Assembly (NCBI RefSeq): GCF_051954575.1
Contig: NZ_JBQCHP010000146.1
Span: forward strand, 1-57,618
Source of the DNA: Dyella_B sp035690825
GTDB lineage: Bacteria > Pseudomonadota > Gammaproteobacteria > Xanthomonadales > Rhodanobacteraceae
Length of the DNA: 57,618 nt
Direction of reading: 5' to 3'
Both the position numbers and the translations under genes were made by a program. The notes beneath the pieces were generated by a model. That model searched no databases. It worked only from the letters and a program-made list of their open reading frames with translations, and had not been told where the DNA came from. Positions 25,231 to 34,438 of the stretch are shown piece by piece; position 1 is the stretch's first letter; the number at the start of each line of letters is the position of its first letter.

Positions 25231-25276
25231 GCGCAGTGAGGGTTCTCATCGGAAGCTTCCCTGGTTCCAGAGACGG

Positions 25277-26503
25277 TCAATTTTTCGGGTTGATTTCGCC
25301 AATCGCCTGCACCCGCGCTTTTTCCATGGCCGTTCCGATTGCCGGTCCCTGCAAACCTTGCGCTACGAAGGGCGCGGAGGTGATCGTGGCGGCGGCGTCA
25401 CGTGCGCGTTGCAGCAGTGCGGCCTGCGGGTAGTCATCCTGTTCGTGACCAAGGCGGCCACGCTTGTCGGCAGTGCAGGCGAGCAGGAAGGTTTGCAGGC
25501 GTTCGGGGCGACGCAATGCATCCAGTGCAGTCAGCAGTTTCAGGATGGTGGCGGGCTTGAGTTCAAAGGCACGATGCGCATTGAGATGCTCGCGACACAC
25601 CAGTTCGGCCAGGTCGGCGTACTCGGTGGGTACTTTCAAACGCGCCGTGAGCGCGCGCAGGGGTTTTACGCCGCGGTGTTCGTGGCCGATGTGGCGTGGC
25701 AGTTCTTCCTTCGGCGTGAGCGCCTTGCCGAGGTCGTGGGTGAAGGCGCAGAAGCCGACCAGGTCGTTGCCGGGGGCGAGTTTGGCGGCGGCGTCCAGCA
25801 CCATTTCCAGGTGGATGCCGGTGTCGATCTCGGGGTGGAATTCTGCGCGTTGGGGTATGCCGTATAGCGCGTCGACTTCCGGGAACAGCACTGCCAATGC
25901 GCCGGATGCGCGCAATATGCGCAAAAAGGCCGATGGCTGCGCCTCGCCCAAAGCCTTGCGCGTTTCGGCCCACACACGTTCGGGCACGAGGTGGTCGACT
26001 TCGCCATCGCGCACCATCTGTTGCAGCAAGGCCATGGTTTCGTCGGCGATGGTGAAGCCGAGCGGTGCGAAGCGCGCGGCGAAACGTGCCACGCGCAGCA
26101 ACCGCACCGGGTCTTCCACGAACGCGGGGGAAACGTGGCGCAGCAGGCGCCGTTCGATATCGCGCGCGCCGCCGTAGGGATCGACCAGCTGGCCTGCTTC
26201 GTCTTCGGCGATGGCGTTGATGGTGAGGTCGCGGCGGGCCAGATCCTGTTCCAGCGTCACGCCCGGGTCGGCGTGGACGACGAAGCCGTGATAGCCGCGT
26301 CCGGATTTGCGCTCGGTGCGTGCGAGGGCGTATTCCTCGCTGGTTTCCGGATGCAGGAACACGGGGAAATCCTTGCCGACCGGCCGGTAGCCGCGCGAGA
26401 GCATGTCCTCCGGGCGGGCGCCCACCACGACGTGGTCGCGGTCGACTACGGGACGTCCCAGCAATTTGTCACGGACCGCGCCGCCGACCAGGTAAGTACG
26501 CAT
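25277..26503 (-). CDS. cca: Multifunctional CCA tRNA nucleotidyltransferase
   Basis: 408-residue class II CCA-adding enzyme that builds or repairs the 3' CCA of tRNA without a template. GGAVRDKLLGR at residues 7-17 and RRDLTINAIA belong to the nucleotidyltransferase head, RLLRVARFAARF to the neck, and the C-terminal HD domain (FTHDLGKALTP) gives the phosphatase/phosphodiesterase activity of the gammaproteobacterial long form. Length matches Escherichia coli Cca (412). The start at 26503 is the family N-terminus MRTYLVGG. Confidence 0.97.
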   Translation of the reverse strand: MRTYLVGGAVRDKLLGRPVVDRDHVVVGARPEDMLSRGYRPVGKDFPVFLHPETSEEYALARTERKSGRGYHGFVVHADPGVTLEQDLARRDLTINAIAEDEAGQLVDPYGGARDIERRLLRHVSPAFVEDPVRLLRVARFAARFAPLGFTIADETMALLQQMVRDGEVDHLVPERVWAETRKALGEAQPSAFLRILRASGALAVLFPEVDALYGIPQRAEFHPEIDTGIHLEMVLDAAAKLAPGNDLVGFCAFTHDLGKALTPKEELPRHIGHEHRGVKPLRALTARLKVPTEYADLAELVCREHLNAHRAFELKPATILKLLTALDALRRPERLQTFLLACTADKRGRLGHEQDDYPQAALLQRARDAAATITSAPFVAQGLQGPAIGTAMEKARVQAIGEINPKN

Positions 26504-26703
26504 GCCTTATTGTGCCATGGCCCCGCCTGGCACCCGCTTTCATGCGCCGTGATGACGGAAGGTTTTGCCGCGCCGCGTCCAGTCGTCGTTGGCGCGCCAT
26601 GACTTGAGCAAACCACGCATCAGATAACGGCCGACGAAGCAGTTCCGCCAAAAATGACGAAGCGTTGTGCAGTCGTGGAGAGATTCTCCAGCAGGCGTTG
26701 GAT

Positions 26704-26779
26704 TGTAGGTTGGGGTGCAAACCCCAACATCGCCATGGCCATGCATACGACCACGTTGGAGTTTGCACCCCAACCTACG
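26704..26779. repeat. GTAGGTTGGGG repeat, full palindromic form
   Basis: GTAGGTTGGGGTGCAAACCC at the left and its inverted copy at the right, with about 28 bases between, placed 3 bases beyond the lytic transglycosylase stop. The rest of the 279-base gap to cca (26504-26703) shows no feature. Internal stems of the GTTGGGGT-GCAA-ACCCCAAC kind could stop transcription from slt. Confidence 0.8.
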
Positions 26780-26782
26780 TGG

Positions 26783-28855
26783 TCAATGCATCGCGTCCTT
26801 CACGGGCTTGTTCGCGGTGGATGTTGCCGGCGCCGGCACGGACGATGCGGCGGCTACGGTTGGCGCTGGACACGTCAGTTGCTTGCGCTCCTTGGGCGGA
26901 TCCACGCGGCTATACACCTGGCCGATCGGCGTCAAGCGGGTGGAAACCGGCGCGGCCGTGCCATGCAGGCGCCAGTCGTAGATCGCGCTGTAGTACATCA
27001 CGCGCGCCACGTATTCGCGGGTTTCCTTGAACGGCATGGTGGCGACGAAAAGATCGGGCGGCAGTTTGCTGCGCGCGTCCACCCATTGACCCACGCGCGC
27101 CGCGCCCGCGTTGTAGGCGGCGCTGGCAAGCCAGGTCGAACCGTCGAAGCGATCGGCCAACTGCGACAGGTAGCGCGTACCCAGTTCGATATTGACGGCC
27201 GGATCGTACAGGCTGTCGCCGCCGTTCCATGCAAGCCCGTTGCGGCGTGCCACGCTGGCGGCGGTGCTGGGCACCAGTTGCATGAGGCCGCGCGCATCGG
27301 CGCCGGATTGCGCGTCGGTCATCCAGGCGCTTTCCACACGCAAGATGCCGTATGCCCAAGACGGATCGATGCCCGCCTGCTGCGCTTGCGGCACCAGGCC
27401 ATCCTGGCTGGCGAGCGGAAAACGCAGTGTATAAAAATGCAGGGCGTCGCCCTTGTTGAAGGCGAACACGGCCCGGTCATACCAGCCGCGCGCGTTGGCG
27501 AGGATCACCGCCTGGCGAATCGTCGACGCATCGGCGTCGGCCAGCGCCTGGGTCCATTCGCGGCGCGCGGGTTTCAGCATGCCCACGGCAAACAGTTCGA
27601 ACGCGCGCTGGACGCCGGGGATGGCCAGCACTGCTTGCTGTACCTGCGAATCGGCAGGCAGCTGGGTGCTGCACAGCGCGTACGGCGCATCCTGGCGATC
27701 GGCCGCCAGGTAGCCGAAATAGCTCGATTGCCTGGCGACCTCGGCAAACACGCGCTGTGCTTCGTCGCTGCGGCCGAGTTCGGCGAACGCGCGGGCGCGG
27801 AAGTATTGCCATTCGTCGTCCTGCTGCTGCGACGCCGGCATGGCGGCGATGGCGTCCAGCACGGCTTGCCAGTTCTGTTCGGCCAGCGCCACGCGCACGC
27901 GCCATTCGCGGCTGATGGGTGTTTGTGCGGACGCGGGCAGGTTGATGAGCCGTGCGAGCGCGTTGCCGTCGAAATCCGTGGCGTGGAAAAGCGCCAGCGC
28001 GTTCAACACGCGATCGCGTTGTTCGGGCGAAAAGCGGAAGCGGCCTTGCAGGTCCTGCCACGCGCTGTCGGCCGTGCCGGATTGGCGGCGCGCCAGGCGC
28101 ACCAGCGCAAGTGCGGCAGCCTGGCGCGTGCGCAGTGTGTCGGGCCATTGTTTAGCGGCGTTGACCGCCGCGGCCGGATCGTTGAAGGCCAGCACCAATC
28201 GCTGCGCCTCCTGCGCGTCTTCCGGCGACAGCCATCTGGCCATGCCGGAAATCGTGCCGGGCTTGCCGGCTTCCACGGCGGCGTCGATGCGCGTCCAGAT
28301 GCGCGCCGGCGTCAGCAGGCCCTGATCGTGCGCGGCCTGCAAGACCGGATCGCAGGCCGAAGGCAAGGCGGGCGCGGCCCACAGCGTAGCCAGGTCGCGC
28401 TCGAAATCCAGCGGTGCGCCGCTGGCGAGTTTCGCCTGCAACGCAGCGCAGCTCAGGGCGTCGCCAAGGCCGGGCTGGTACATCGCAAGAAAGCCGTTCC
28501 AATCCTGGCGGCGCGCCAGTTCCTGCAGGAAATCGCGCTTCAGATCGCCGGTCGGAATCAGGTTGGGGTATTGCCGCAGATAGGCTTCCACGGTGGCGCG
28601 ATCGACCTGCTGCAGATCGTGTTCCAGCGCGGCGGCCTGCAGATAAGGATACAGCGGGTAGTTCTTCAGGTTCCCGGTGAGGGAACGCCAGCTATCGCCG
28701 CCCTGGCTGGCGGCGGCGTAAGCCTGCTTGAAGGCCGCGCGCTGCGCTTGAAGCGTGGCGTCGTCGGACTGCGCGGCGACCGTGCCGGCCAGCATCGTGC
28801 CGGCAAGGGCGGTAAACAGAAAGCGGCCGAGGCGCGATACGGCAAGCGAGGCCAT
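26783..28855 (-). CDS. slt: Soluble lytic murein transglycosylase
   Basis: 690-residue periplasmic enzyme with a signal peptide (to about residue 28) and the Slt70 plan: a long alpha-helical superhelical U-domain, a linker domain (about 420-490) and a C-terminal lysozyme-like SLT domain. The catalytic glutamate is in YGILRVESAWM, followed by GADARGLMQLVPSTA and YNAGAARV. It cleaves peptidoglycan to 1,6-anhydro-muropeptides. GGAG lies 8 bases before the start at 28855. A Pro/Ala/Ser-rich tail of about 25 residues follows the catalytic domain. The slightly larger size than Slt70 (645) is due to the N- and C-termini. Confidence 0.93.
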   Translation of the reverse strand: MASLAVSRLGRFLFTALAGTMLAGTVAAQSDDATLQAQRAAFKQAYAAASQGGDSWRSLTGNLKNYPLYPYLQAAALEHDLQQVDRATVEAYLRQYPNLIPTGDLKRDFLQELARRQDWNGFLAMYQPGLGDALSCAALQAKLASGAPLDFERDLATLWAAPALPSACDPVLQAAHDQGLLTPARIWTRIDAAVEAGKPGTISGMARWLSPEDAQEAQRLVLAFNDPAAAVNAAKQWPDTLRTRQAAALALVRLARRQSGTADSAWQDLQGRFRFSPEQRDRVLNALALFHATDFDGNALARLINLPASAQTPISREWRVRVALAEQNWQAVLDAIAAMPASQQQDDEWQYFRARAFAELGRSDEAQRVFAEVARQSSYFGYLAADRQDAPYALCSTQLPADSQVQQAVLAIPGVQRAFELFAVGMLKPARREWTQALADADASTIRQAVILANARGWYDRAVFAFNKGDALHFYTLRFPLASQDGLVPQAQQAGIDPSWAYGILRVESAWMTDAQSGADARGLMQLVPSTAASVARRNGLAWNGGDSLYDPAVNIELGTRYLSQLADRFDGSTWLASAAYNAGAARVGQWVDARSKLPPDLFVATMPFKETREYVARVMYYSAIYDWRLHGTAAPVSTRLTPIGQVYSRVDPPKERKQLTCPAPTVAAASSVPAPATSTANKPVKDAMH

Positions 28856-29033
28856 GGAAGCTCCAGATCCTGCGGATAATCCGCGGCAAGTGTAGCGGAT
28901 GGGTTTGCCGTGTCCTGAACGTTCCTTCACGCCGGCGGCGCGATGTATTTGGTGCGACGGTTCGGATGCGCTGCCCCACGTTCGCCGCTGCTAAGCTTCC
29001 GCGCTTCGACCGCAGCACGCCCACAGGACCCGC

Positions 29034-30632
29034 ATGCCGTCTCCGTCCAAGAACGCCGCCCACTACGGACTCGCCTGGCTGGCGTTGATCCTGGCCACCT
29101 TGGCCGGACTGGCTTGGTGGTGGCAGATCGGGCGGCCGGTCGATCTGCCGGATGCGCCTTCCGCGCGGATTGCCTGCGTGTCTTACGCGCCGTTTCGCAA
29201 GCCGGGCGAAACGCCTTACGACATTCACTTCATGATGACGCCGCAGCGGATCGACGAAGATCTGCGCGCGCTGTCGCAACGCTTCGACTGCGTGCGCACC
29301 TATTCGCAAGGCAACGGCTTGGCGGCGGTTCCTTCCATTGCTGCGCGCTATCACATGCAGGTGTTGATGGGCATCTGGCTGGGCGGTGTGCCGAAGCAGA
29401 ACGAAAAGGAAGTGGAGCAGGCGATCGCGACCGCCAATGCGAATCCCAAGGCGATCCGCGGCATCATCGCCGGCAACGAAGTGCTGCTGCGCGGGGATCT
29501 TTCGCCCAGGCAGTTGACCGCATACATCCAGCGCGTGCGCGCGGCCGTGCCGAAAGAGATTCCGGTGACCTATGCCGACGTGTGGGAAAACTGGCTGCGC
29601 TATCCGCAGATGGCGAGCGTGGTCGATTACATCACCATCCACATCTTGCCGTACTGGGAAGACCATCCAGTGGCGGCCATCGATGCGGTGCATCACGTGG
29701 AAGACGTCTACGCGCACATGCAGCATGTGTTTCCCGGCAAGCAGCTGATGATCGGTGAGACCGGCTGGCCCAGCGCGGGACGTCTGCGACGCTCGGCCGA
29801 ACCGAGCCTGGTCGATGAAGCGCTCTATCTGCGCGAGTTCCTGCGTTATGCCGCTGGCGTGAACATGGCGTACAACGTGATCGAGGCCTTCGATCAACCA
29901 TGGAAGCGCGCGCAGGAAGGAACGGTCGGCGGTTACTGGGGCATCTTCGATTCGGATGCGAAGCCGAAATTCCCGATGATCGGCCCGGTCACCGAAGTGG
30001 CGCGCTGGTGGTTGGGTTGGTTGTCTGGCGTTGCGTGTGCCTTTGCGTTTGCCGTAGCCGGCACTTGGCAGCGTCGTTGGCGTGGCATCCGGGGATGGAC
30101 GGCCTTGCTGCTGGCGGGCTTTGCCGCCGGCACGTCCGCGGCCTGGCAGGTGCGCCAGATGCTGTTTGCATGCGACGGATGGTGGCAATGGCTGCTCTCG
30201 GCGGCATGCCTGGCCGGCGCACTCGCCATCGCCATCGCACTGGCGCGCCGCATCGCCGCGCACCTGGCCGATCATCATGACCACTCCGAACCCGCGCAAT
30301 GGTGGCGCTTCGGCGCGCTGTTCGCGCTGGTGCTGTACGACATCCTGCTGGCGTTCGACGGCCGCTACATGGATTTTCCGATGGGCTTGTTCCTGCTGCC
30401 GTGCATCGCCTATGGCGTGTTCGGCCTGCTGACGCATGAGCGGTCCATGCCTTCGGCCGAGCAGCGTTTCATGGCGTGCGTGGGCCCCTTGCTCGCGATC
30501 GTGCCGATCGTGGACGAAGCCGGCATGAGCAAGGTGACCTGGTTATGGCTGGGGTTGAACCTGGCGATCGCCGTGCCGATCTGGGTGGCGTGGCGCTGGC
30601 ATGCGGCTCGCCTGCAGTCGCAGCAGGCGTAG
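29034..30632 (+). CDS. Membrane-bound GH17 family beta-1,3-glucan enzyme
   Basis: 532 residues: an N-terminal helix (about 10-30), a periplasmic GH17 glycosidase domain (about 45-325) and a C-terminal block of six to seven helices. The acid/base Glu is in IAGNEVLLR and the nucleophile Glu in MIGETGWPSAG, both intact. This fusion resembles the GH17 parts of NdvB/NdvC-type cyclic glucan synthases and bacterial beta-1,3-glucanosyltransferases, so it probably processes periplasmic or exported glucan. No partner glycosyltransferase gene is adjacent. The 3' end overlaps the convergent gene at 30543 by 90 bases. Confidence 0.83.
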   Translation: MPSPSKNAAHYGLAWLALILATLAGLAWWWQIGRPVDLPDAPSARIACVSYAPFRKPGETPYDIHFMMTPQRIDEDLRALSQRFDCVRTYSQGNGLAAVPSIAARYHMQVLMGIWLGGVPKQNEKEVEQAIATANANPKAIRGIIAGNEVLLRGDLSPRQLTAYIQRVRAAVPKEIPVTYADVWENWLRYPQMASVVDYITIHILPYWEDHPVAAIDAVHHVEDVYAHMQHVFPGKQLMIGETGWPSAGRLRRSAEPSLVDEALYLREFLRYAAGVNMAYNVIEAFDQPWKRAQEGTVGGYWGIFDSDAKPKFPMIGPVTEVARWWLGWLSGVACAFAFAVAGTWQRRWRGIRGWTALLLAGFAAGTSAAWQVRQMLFACDGWWQWLLSAACLAGALAIAIALARRIAAHLADHHDHSEPAQWWRFGALFALVLYDILLAFDGRYMDFPMGLFLLPCIAYGVFGLLTHERSMPSAEQRFMACVGPLLAIVPIVDEAGMSKVTWLWLGLNLAIAVPIWVAWRWHAARLQSQQA

Positions 30633-30968
30633 GCTGCCGATAAGCAAGGCCACCGCACCGGCGTCATAGCAGTACAAGGTCAACGCGAACACACCGAGCG
30701 CCGCCGCCGATGCGGCAAGCCACGGCTTTTTGGCGATCAGCGCCAGCACCGTAACGATGATCGCGGCGATGCCATAGCCGTAGGTGTTGAAGCCGATCAC
30801 CACCAGCTGACGCGCCCAGCACCAGCTGGGTGCATTGCCGTCGTCGCACGCATGTCCGAACGCGGGCGGTTCGATGAAGCCGTAGCGCAGCCACGCGGCC
30901 AGTGCGCCGACCACGACGATCAGCAACCATGGCAGGACGATCGGAACCAAGCGTTTTCGTGCGGTCAT
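30543..30968 (-). CDS. Small membrane protein of unknown function
   Basis: 141 residues with an N-terminal basic start (MTARKRLVPIVLPW) and three to four hydrophobic segments; cysteines occur in the loop HACDDGNAPSWCWARQ. The ATG at 30968 overlaps the stop of the EEP-family gene by ATGA. The last 30 codons overlap the end of the GH17 gene on the other strand, and the tail (arginine/proline-rich) may not be functional. I do not recognise a family. Confidence 0.6.
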   Translation of the reverse strand: MTARKRLVPIVLPWLLIVVVGALAAWLRYGFIEPPAFGHACDDGNAPSWCWARQLVVIGFNTYGYGIAAIIVTVLALIAKKPWLAASAAALGVFALTLYCYDAGAVALLIGSLRLLRLQASRMPAPRHPDRHGDRQVQPQP

Positions 30969-31741
30969 GGATGTTTTCTGATCGAAGCGGAGGGGAGCTG
31001 GATTTCCGCAGCCAGCGACAGATGATCGGAGAACGCTTGCGGCAGTGTCCACATTTTTTCGATGCGCAGATCCGATGACACCAGGATATGGTCGAGTGCG
31101 CGCCGCGGTTTCCAGCTCGGAAACGTCGGCACCGATTGCTCCGGTTCCTGCAGGCTCGAATGCGCGAACAGGTGGCGCATTTCCGGACTGTGCGGATCGG
31201 TGTTCAGATCGCCCATCAGCACCGCGTGCGGATGATCCTGCAGCACTTCGGCGATGAAGGCCAGTTGCTTGGCGCGCGCCTGCGCGCTGAGCGAAAGATG
31301 CGCCACCACCACCGCCAGGCCGTGCGCGTCGTCGCCGAAGTGCGCCAGCAGGGCGCCGCGTCCGGGAATGCGGCTGGGCAGGGGATAGTCGATCACGCGC
31401 TGCGGTTCCAGCCGGCAGATCAGGCCGTTGGCGGTATGCGAAAGCTGCGCGAGCGGCCGGTTCGGCTGATGGCTCCAGAACGGCATGCCCGCGGTTTCGG
31501 CCAGGTAGCGCGTCTGGTTGAGAAAGCCCGAACGCAGGCTGCCGGCATCGGCCTCCTGCAGGCCGACCACGTCGAATTGTGGCAGCAGCTCGGCCAGGCG
31601 ATCGAGGTTGTCCAGCTTGCTGCGTCCCGGCAGCACCGCGTTGATGCTGCGCGTGACGTACTGCCGGTAACGTTGCACGCTGGCCCCCGCCAGGATATTG
31701 CAGCTCAGCAGGCGCAGACGTTGGTGCGTGGCGGAGGACAT
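30965..31741 (-). CDS. Endonuclease/exonuclease/phosphatase family protein
   Basis: 258-residue EEP-fold hydrolase. Motifs in order: LLSCNILAG, VVGLQEAD (metal-binding Glu), GRGALLAHF, VVVAHLSLSA, LMGDLNTDP, ALDHILVSSDL and FSDHLSLAAEI (catalytic His). This set is complete for a metal-dependent phosphodiesterase or phosphatase; the substrate (lipid, nucleic acid or other) is not predictable. Start chosen at MSSATHQRLRLL. It lies upstream of, and overlaps, the small membrane protein gene. Confidence 0.85.
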   Translation of the reverse strand: MSSATHQRLRLLSCNILAGASVQRYRQYVTRSINAVLPGRSKLDNLDRLAELLPQFDVVGLQEADAGSLRSGFLNQTRYLAETAGMPFWSHQPNRPLAQLSHTANGLICRLEPQRVIDYPLPSRIPGRGALLAHFGDDAHGLAVVVAHLSLSAQARAKQLAFIAEVLQDHPHAVLMGDLNTDPHSPEMRHLFAHSSLQEPEQSVPTFPSWKPRRALDHILVSSDLRIEKMWTLPQAFSDHLSLAAEIQLPSASIRKHP

Positions 31742-31771
31742 GGATCCAGCGTCGGGGAGGCTCTCAAGAGA

Positions 31772-31834
31772 CCGGAGCATCCTAAAGGTTCTCGATGCGA
31801 CTATTGTGAAAGCCGCATGGGAAGGATGCTCCGG
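31772..31834. repeat. CCGGAGCATCCT inverted repeat
   Basis: CCGGAGCATCCT (31772-31783) and its exact complement (31823-31834), followed by another GGAGCATCC at 31845. GGAGCATCC/GGATGCTC also forms the outer arms of the element at 34439-34728 and occurs at 47517 and 57497. It lies upstream of the EEP gene start and just past the thiol-protein gene. Confidence 0.65.
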
Positions 31835-31859
31835 GCGGGCGCCGGAGCATCCGCAGAAC

Positions 31860-32510
31860 TCACTGCTTGGCGCCCAGTTCTTTGCGCACCAGCCATTTGG
31901 TGAGCTCGACCAGCTCGGGGAAGTTCTTGATGTTGGCGCTGCGGTATTTGCCGTCGACCACGATGGTCGGCGTACCGTCCACGCCCCAGCCCTGGATCAG
32001 CGCGAAGTCCTTCTTGATCTGCGCATCCACTTCGGGCGAGTTGGCGATCTTCAGGAACTGCTCGCGGTTGGCGCCGTGGTGCGCGTAGAAATCGGCGATC
32101 TCGTCCATCGAGTTGATCGGGTATTGCTCCTTGAACTTGGCCTTGAACAGCTCGTCGTGGGTCTGCTCCAGGATGCCCAGTTTCTTGGCCGCGTAGTAGG
32201 CGCGTGCGAACGGCATCCAGCTGTCGTTGAACGCCGCTGGCACCAGCTTGAGCTCCACGCCCTTGGGCAGCGACTTGCGCAGGTCGTCCACATAGGTGGA
32301 GAACTCGGCGCAGTGGATGCACGCGTAGGAAAACACTTCCACTACTTCAACCTTGCCGCTGCTGCTGTCGCGCTGATAAGGCGCCGACAGGGTCACGTAC
32401 TGGTTGCCGTCGGTGAACTGCGCGGCGTCGGGGCCGGCGGCGCTGCAGGCGGTGGTCAGCAATAAGCCGCAGAGCATGGCGGCGAAGCGGAGTCGGGCGG
32501 TCTTGAACAT
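31860..32510 (-). CDS. DsbA-like thiol:disulfide interchange lipoprotein (CIHC)
   Basis: 216-residue DsbA-fold protein with a signal peptide ending in a lipobox-like LLTTAC, so probably lipid-anchored. The thioredoxin active site is CIHC in EVFSYACIHCAEFS; the cis-proline loop is GVDGTPTIVVDGKY. The -IH- dipeptide between the cysteines resembles DsbA (CPHC) more than DsbC. It would introduce disulfides into exported proteins. The paralogue upstream (32603-33493) shares the same fold and strand, separated by a terminator. Confidence 0.88.
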   Translation of the reverse strand: MFKTARLRFAAMLCGLLLTTACSAAGPDAAQFTDGNQYVTLSAPYQRDSSSGKVEVVEVFSYACIHCAEFSTYVDDLRKSLPKGVELKLVPAAFNDSWMPFARAYYAAKKLGILEQTHDELFKAKFKEQYPINSMDEIADFYAHHGANREQFLKIANSPEVDAQIKKDFALIQGWGVDGTPTIVVDGKYRSANIKNFPELVELTKWLVRKELGAKQ

Positions 32511-32559
32511 CGGTCTTCCTGCGCAATGACGAAGGTCTTTGCCTATTCTTTCAGATCAG

Positions 32560-32588
32560 AAAAAAAAGCGCCCGGCGAACCGGGCGCT
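32560..32588 (-). terminator. Rho-independent terminator after dsbA-like gene
   Basis: On the minus strand AGCGCCCGG-TTCG-CCGGGCGCT forms a perfect 8-9 base stem with a UUCG loop and is followed by eight T residues. It lies 15 bases beyond the stop of the 32603-33493 gene and separates it from the next thiol-protein gene. Confidence 0.92.
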
Positions 32589-32602
32589 GTGCGAGCTTGG
32601 GC

Positions 32603-33493
32603 TTACTTGCCGGCCGCTTCCTTGGCGATCAGCCATTGGGTCAGCTCGATCGATTGCGCGTAACCGCCGGCGCTGCCGGGGGTGAAGCGGTACTTGCCGT
32701 TGACGATGATGCTGGGCGTGCCATCCACGCCATACGCCTTGACCATGTCATCGGCGCGCTTCATCTGCGTGTTGACGCTGAAGGAATTGGCCACTGCCAC
32801 GAACTGCTTGGGATCGACGCCATACTTTGCGTAGAACTTCGCGACGTCGTCGATCGTCGGCCACGCCGACTGCGGCTTAGGACGGCCGGTGGTGAGATCG
32901 TCGGAGGCCAGCTCGCCGGTTTTCCACACCGCGTCGTAGATGGCGTCATGCGCCTTCTCGGCCACGCCGAGCGCCTTGGCGGCGTAGTAGGCGCGCTGGA
33001 ACAGCGGGAAGTTTTCGTCCGGACGGAACGATACCGGCAGATAGGTCATTACAGCATTCGACGGCAGGCTCTTCTCGATCTGGTCGGCGGTAGTGTGGAA
33101 CGCATTGCAGGCCGGGCAGGCGTAGGAGAACGCCTCGGTCACCGCGATCTTGTCCGGATTGCCGGTGGGCTGCTGCGGCTCGATGGTGAAGTAGTTCTTG
33201 CCCTCCACCCACTTGCCGTTGTCGACGAAGGGTTGCGTGGGCTTTTGCGTAGCGGCCGCGGCGGTGGATGCAGCAGCCGGTGCGGCGGCGGTGCTGGCCG
33301 AAGCGGCGGCAGTGGAGCCCGCGGCCGGGGCTTGCACCGTGCTGGCCGGGGCCGGCTTGGTGGCGGACGCCGGCGCGGCGGGCGCGGATGTCTGTGCCGG
33401 AGCCGGTTGCGGCGCCGAGCTGTCGGAACCGTTATGGCTGCAGGCAGCGAGCGCAATCAGCGCCGCGCAAAGAAAGGACAAACGCTTCAGCAT
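32603..33493 (-). CDS. DsbA-like thiol:disulfide interchange lipoprotein with long Ala/Pro linker (CPAC)
   Basis: 296 residues: lipobox ALAAC at about residue 20, then an unusually long low-complexity linker of about 70 residues rich in Ala, Pro, Ser and Thr, then a DsbA domain. The active site is CPAC in AFSYACPACNAFH and the cis-proline loop GVDGTPSIIVNGKY. The linker would let the enzyme reach far from the membrane. Start MLKRLSFLCAALI. It lies 58 bases downstream of the cytochrome c gene and is followed by a strong terminator. Confidence 0.88.
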   Translation of the reverse strand: MLKRLSFLCAALIALAACSHNGSDSSAPQPAPAQTSAPAAPASATKPAPASTVQAPAAGSTAAASASTAAAPAAASTAAAATQKPTQPFVDNGKWVEGKNYFTIEPQQPTGNPDKIAVTEAFSYACPACNAFHTTADQIEKSLPSNAVMTYLPVSFRPDENFPLFQRAYYAAKALGVAEKAHDAIYDAVWKTGELASDDLTTGRPKPQSAWPTIDDVAKFYAKYGVDPKQFVAVANSFSVNTQMKRADDMVKAYGVDGTPSIIVNGKYRFTPGSAGGYAQSIELTQWLIAKEAAGK

Positions 33494-33551
33494 GGCTGGC
33501 CTCAAAATCGATCAAACAAGGGAGAGCTTGGACAACACGGCCAACAGGAAG

Positions 33552-34367
33552 TTACGGCGACGCCGCAGCCGCGCCTTGGTCGGCCACGTGCAGGCCTTCG
33601 ATATAGCTGGCGAGTGCCGCAATGTCTTGCGGGTCGAGGTTCTTGGCAACGGTCGGCATGATCTGCGCGTGGGCTTCCGGGCCCCAGGTCGTGCCGTTGT
33701 GGAAATCTTTCAGCTTCGCTTCGATGTATTGCGCGTGCTGGCTGGTGAGCTGCGGATACATCGCGCCCGGATTGCCGCGGCCATCGATGCCGTGGCACGC
33801 CATGCAGGCCGGAATGCCGCGCGCCGGATCGCCTTCGCGATAAAGCTTCTGCCCGTGTTCGACCAGGGCCTGGTCGGCGACGCCCGGCAGCGGCTGCTTG
33901 CTGGCGAAATATGCGCCCACGTCGCGCATGTCCTGATCGGACAGTGGCGTGGACATGCCAAGCATGATCGCGTTCTGCCGCTCGCCCAATTTGAAATTGT
34001 GCAACTGATGCGCGATGTACATCTCGTGCTGGCCGGCGAGCTTCGGAGACTGCGGGTCACTGGAGTTGCCGTCCATGCCGTGGCAGGCGCCGCAGGCGGC
34101 GGCCTTACCTTGGCCTGCGGTGGCGTCGCCCGGCTTGGTCGACACCATCCAATTGCTGTTGTGCGGCGCGGCAGCGGGTGCGACGGCGGCCGGCGCGCTC
34201 GCCGCGGGAGCGGGGGCGGCAGGCTTGGCGGTGGACGTAGCGGACGCCGCATTCGGTGCGGCCGGGGCTTTGGTGTTCTGCGCAAATGCGGCGCCAGCAC
34301 AGAGAGCAACAACCAGGGCTACTGCATTCACGACAGCGGGCCGGCAATCGGCGAGCCGAAAACTCAT
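33552..34367 (-). CDS. Dihaem cytochrome c (c4-like)
   Basis: 271-residue exported cytochrome. A signal peptide (to about residue 28, AFAQ) is followed by an Ala/Pro-rich linker and two class I haem domains, each with CxxCH (CGACH and CMACH) and a downstream methionine ligand region (IMLGMSTPLSD; IMPTVAKNL). The ribosome site GGAGG is 8-12 bases before the ATG at 34367. Cytochrome c4 carries electrons to terminal oxidases. The linker resembles that of the adjacent DsbA-like lipoprotein in composition. Confidence 0.92.
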   Translation of the reverse strand: MSFRLADCRPAVVNAVALVVALCAGAAFAQNTKAPAAPNAASATSTAKPAAPAPAASAPAAVAPAAAPHNSNWMVSTKPGDATAGQGKAAACGACHGMDGNSSDPQSPKLAGQHEMYIAHQLHNFKLGERQNAIMLGMSTPLSDQDMRDVGAYFASKQPLPGVADQALVEHGQKLYREGDPARGIPACMACHGIDGRGNPGAMYPQLTSQHAQYIEAKLKDFHNGTTWGPEAHAQIMPTVAKNLDPQDIAALASYIEGLHVADQGAAAASP

Positions 34368-34438
34368 ACACTTGCCTCCAGGAAACTGCAGTTGATGTAC
34401 GGTGCGCACCCTCAGCGTACCGTGACTGGCAGAGCTTT

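Noticed and set aside
26654..28879. 741-codon frame opposite the lytic transglycosylase
   Set aside because: Antisense shadow; no motifs, and the opposite strand encodes an intact Slt enzyme.
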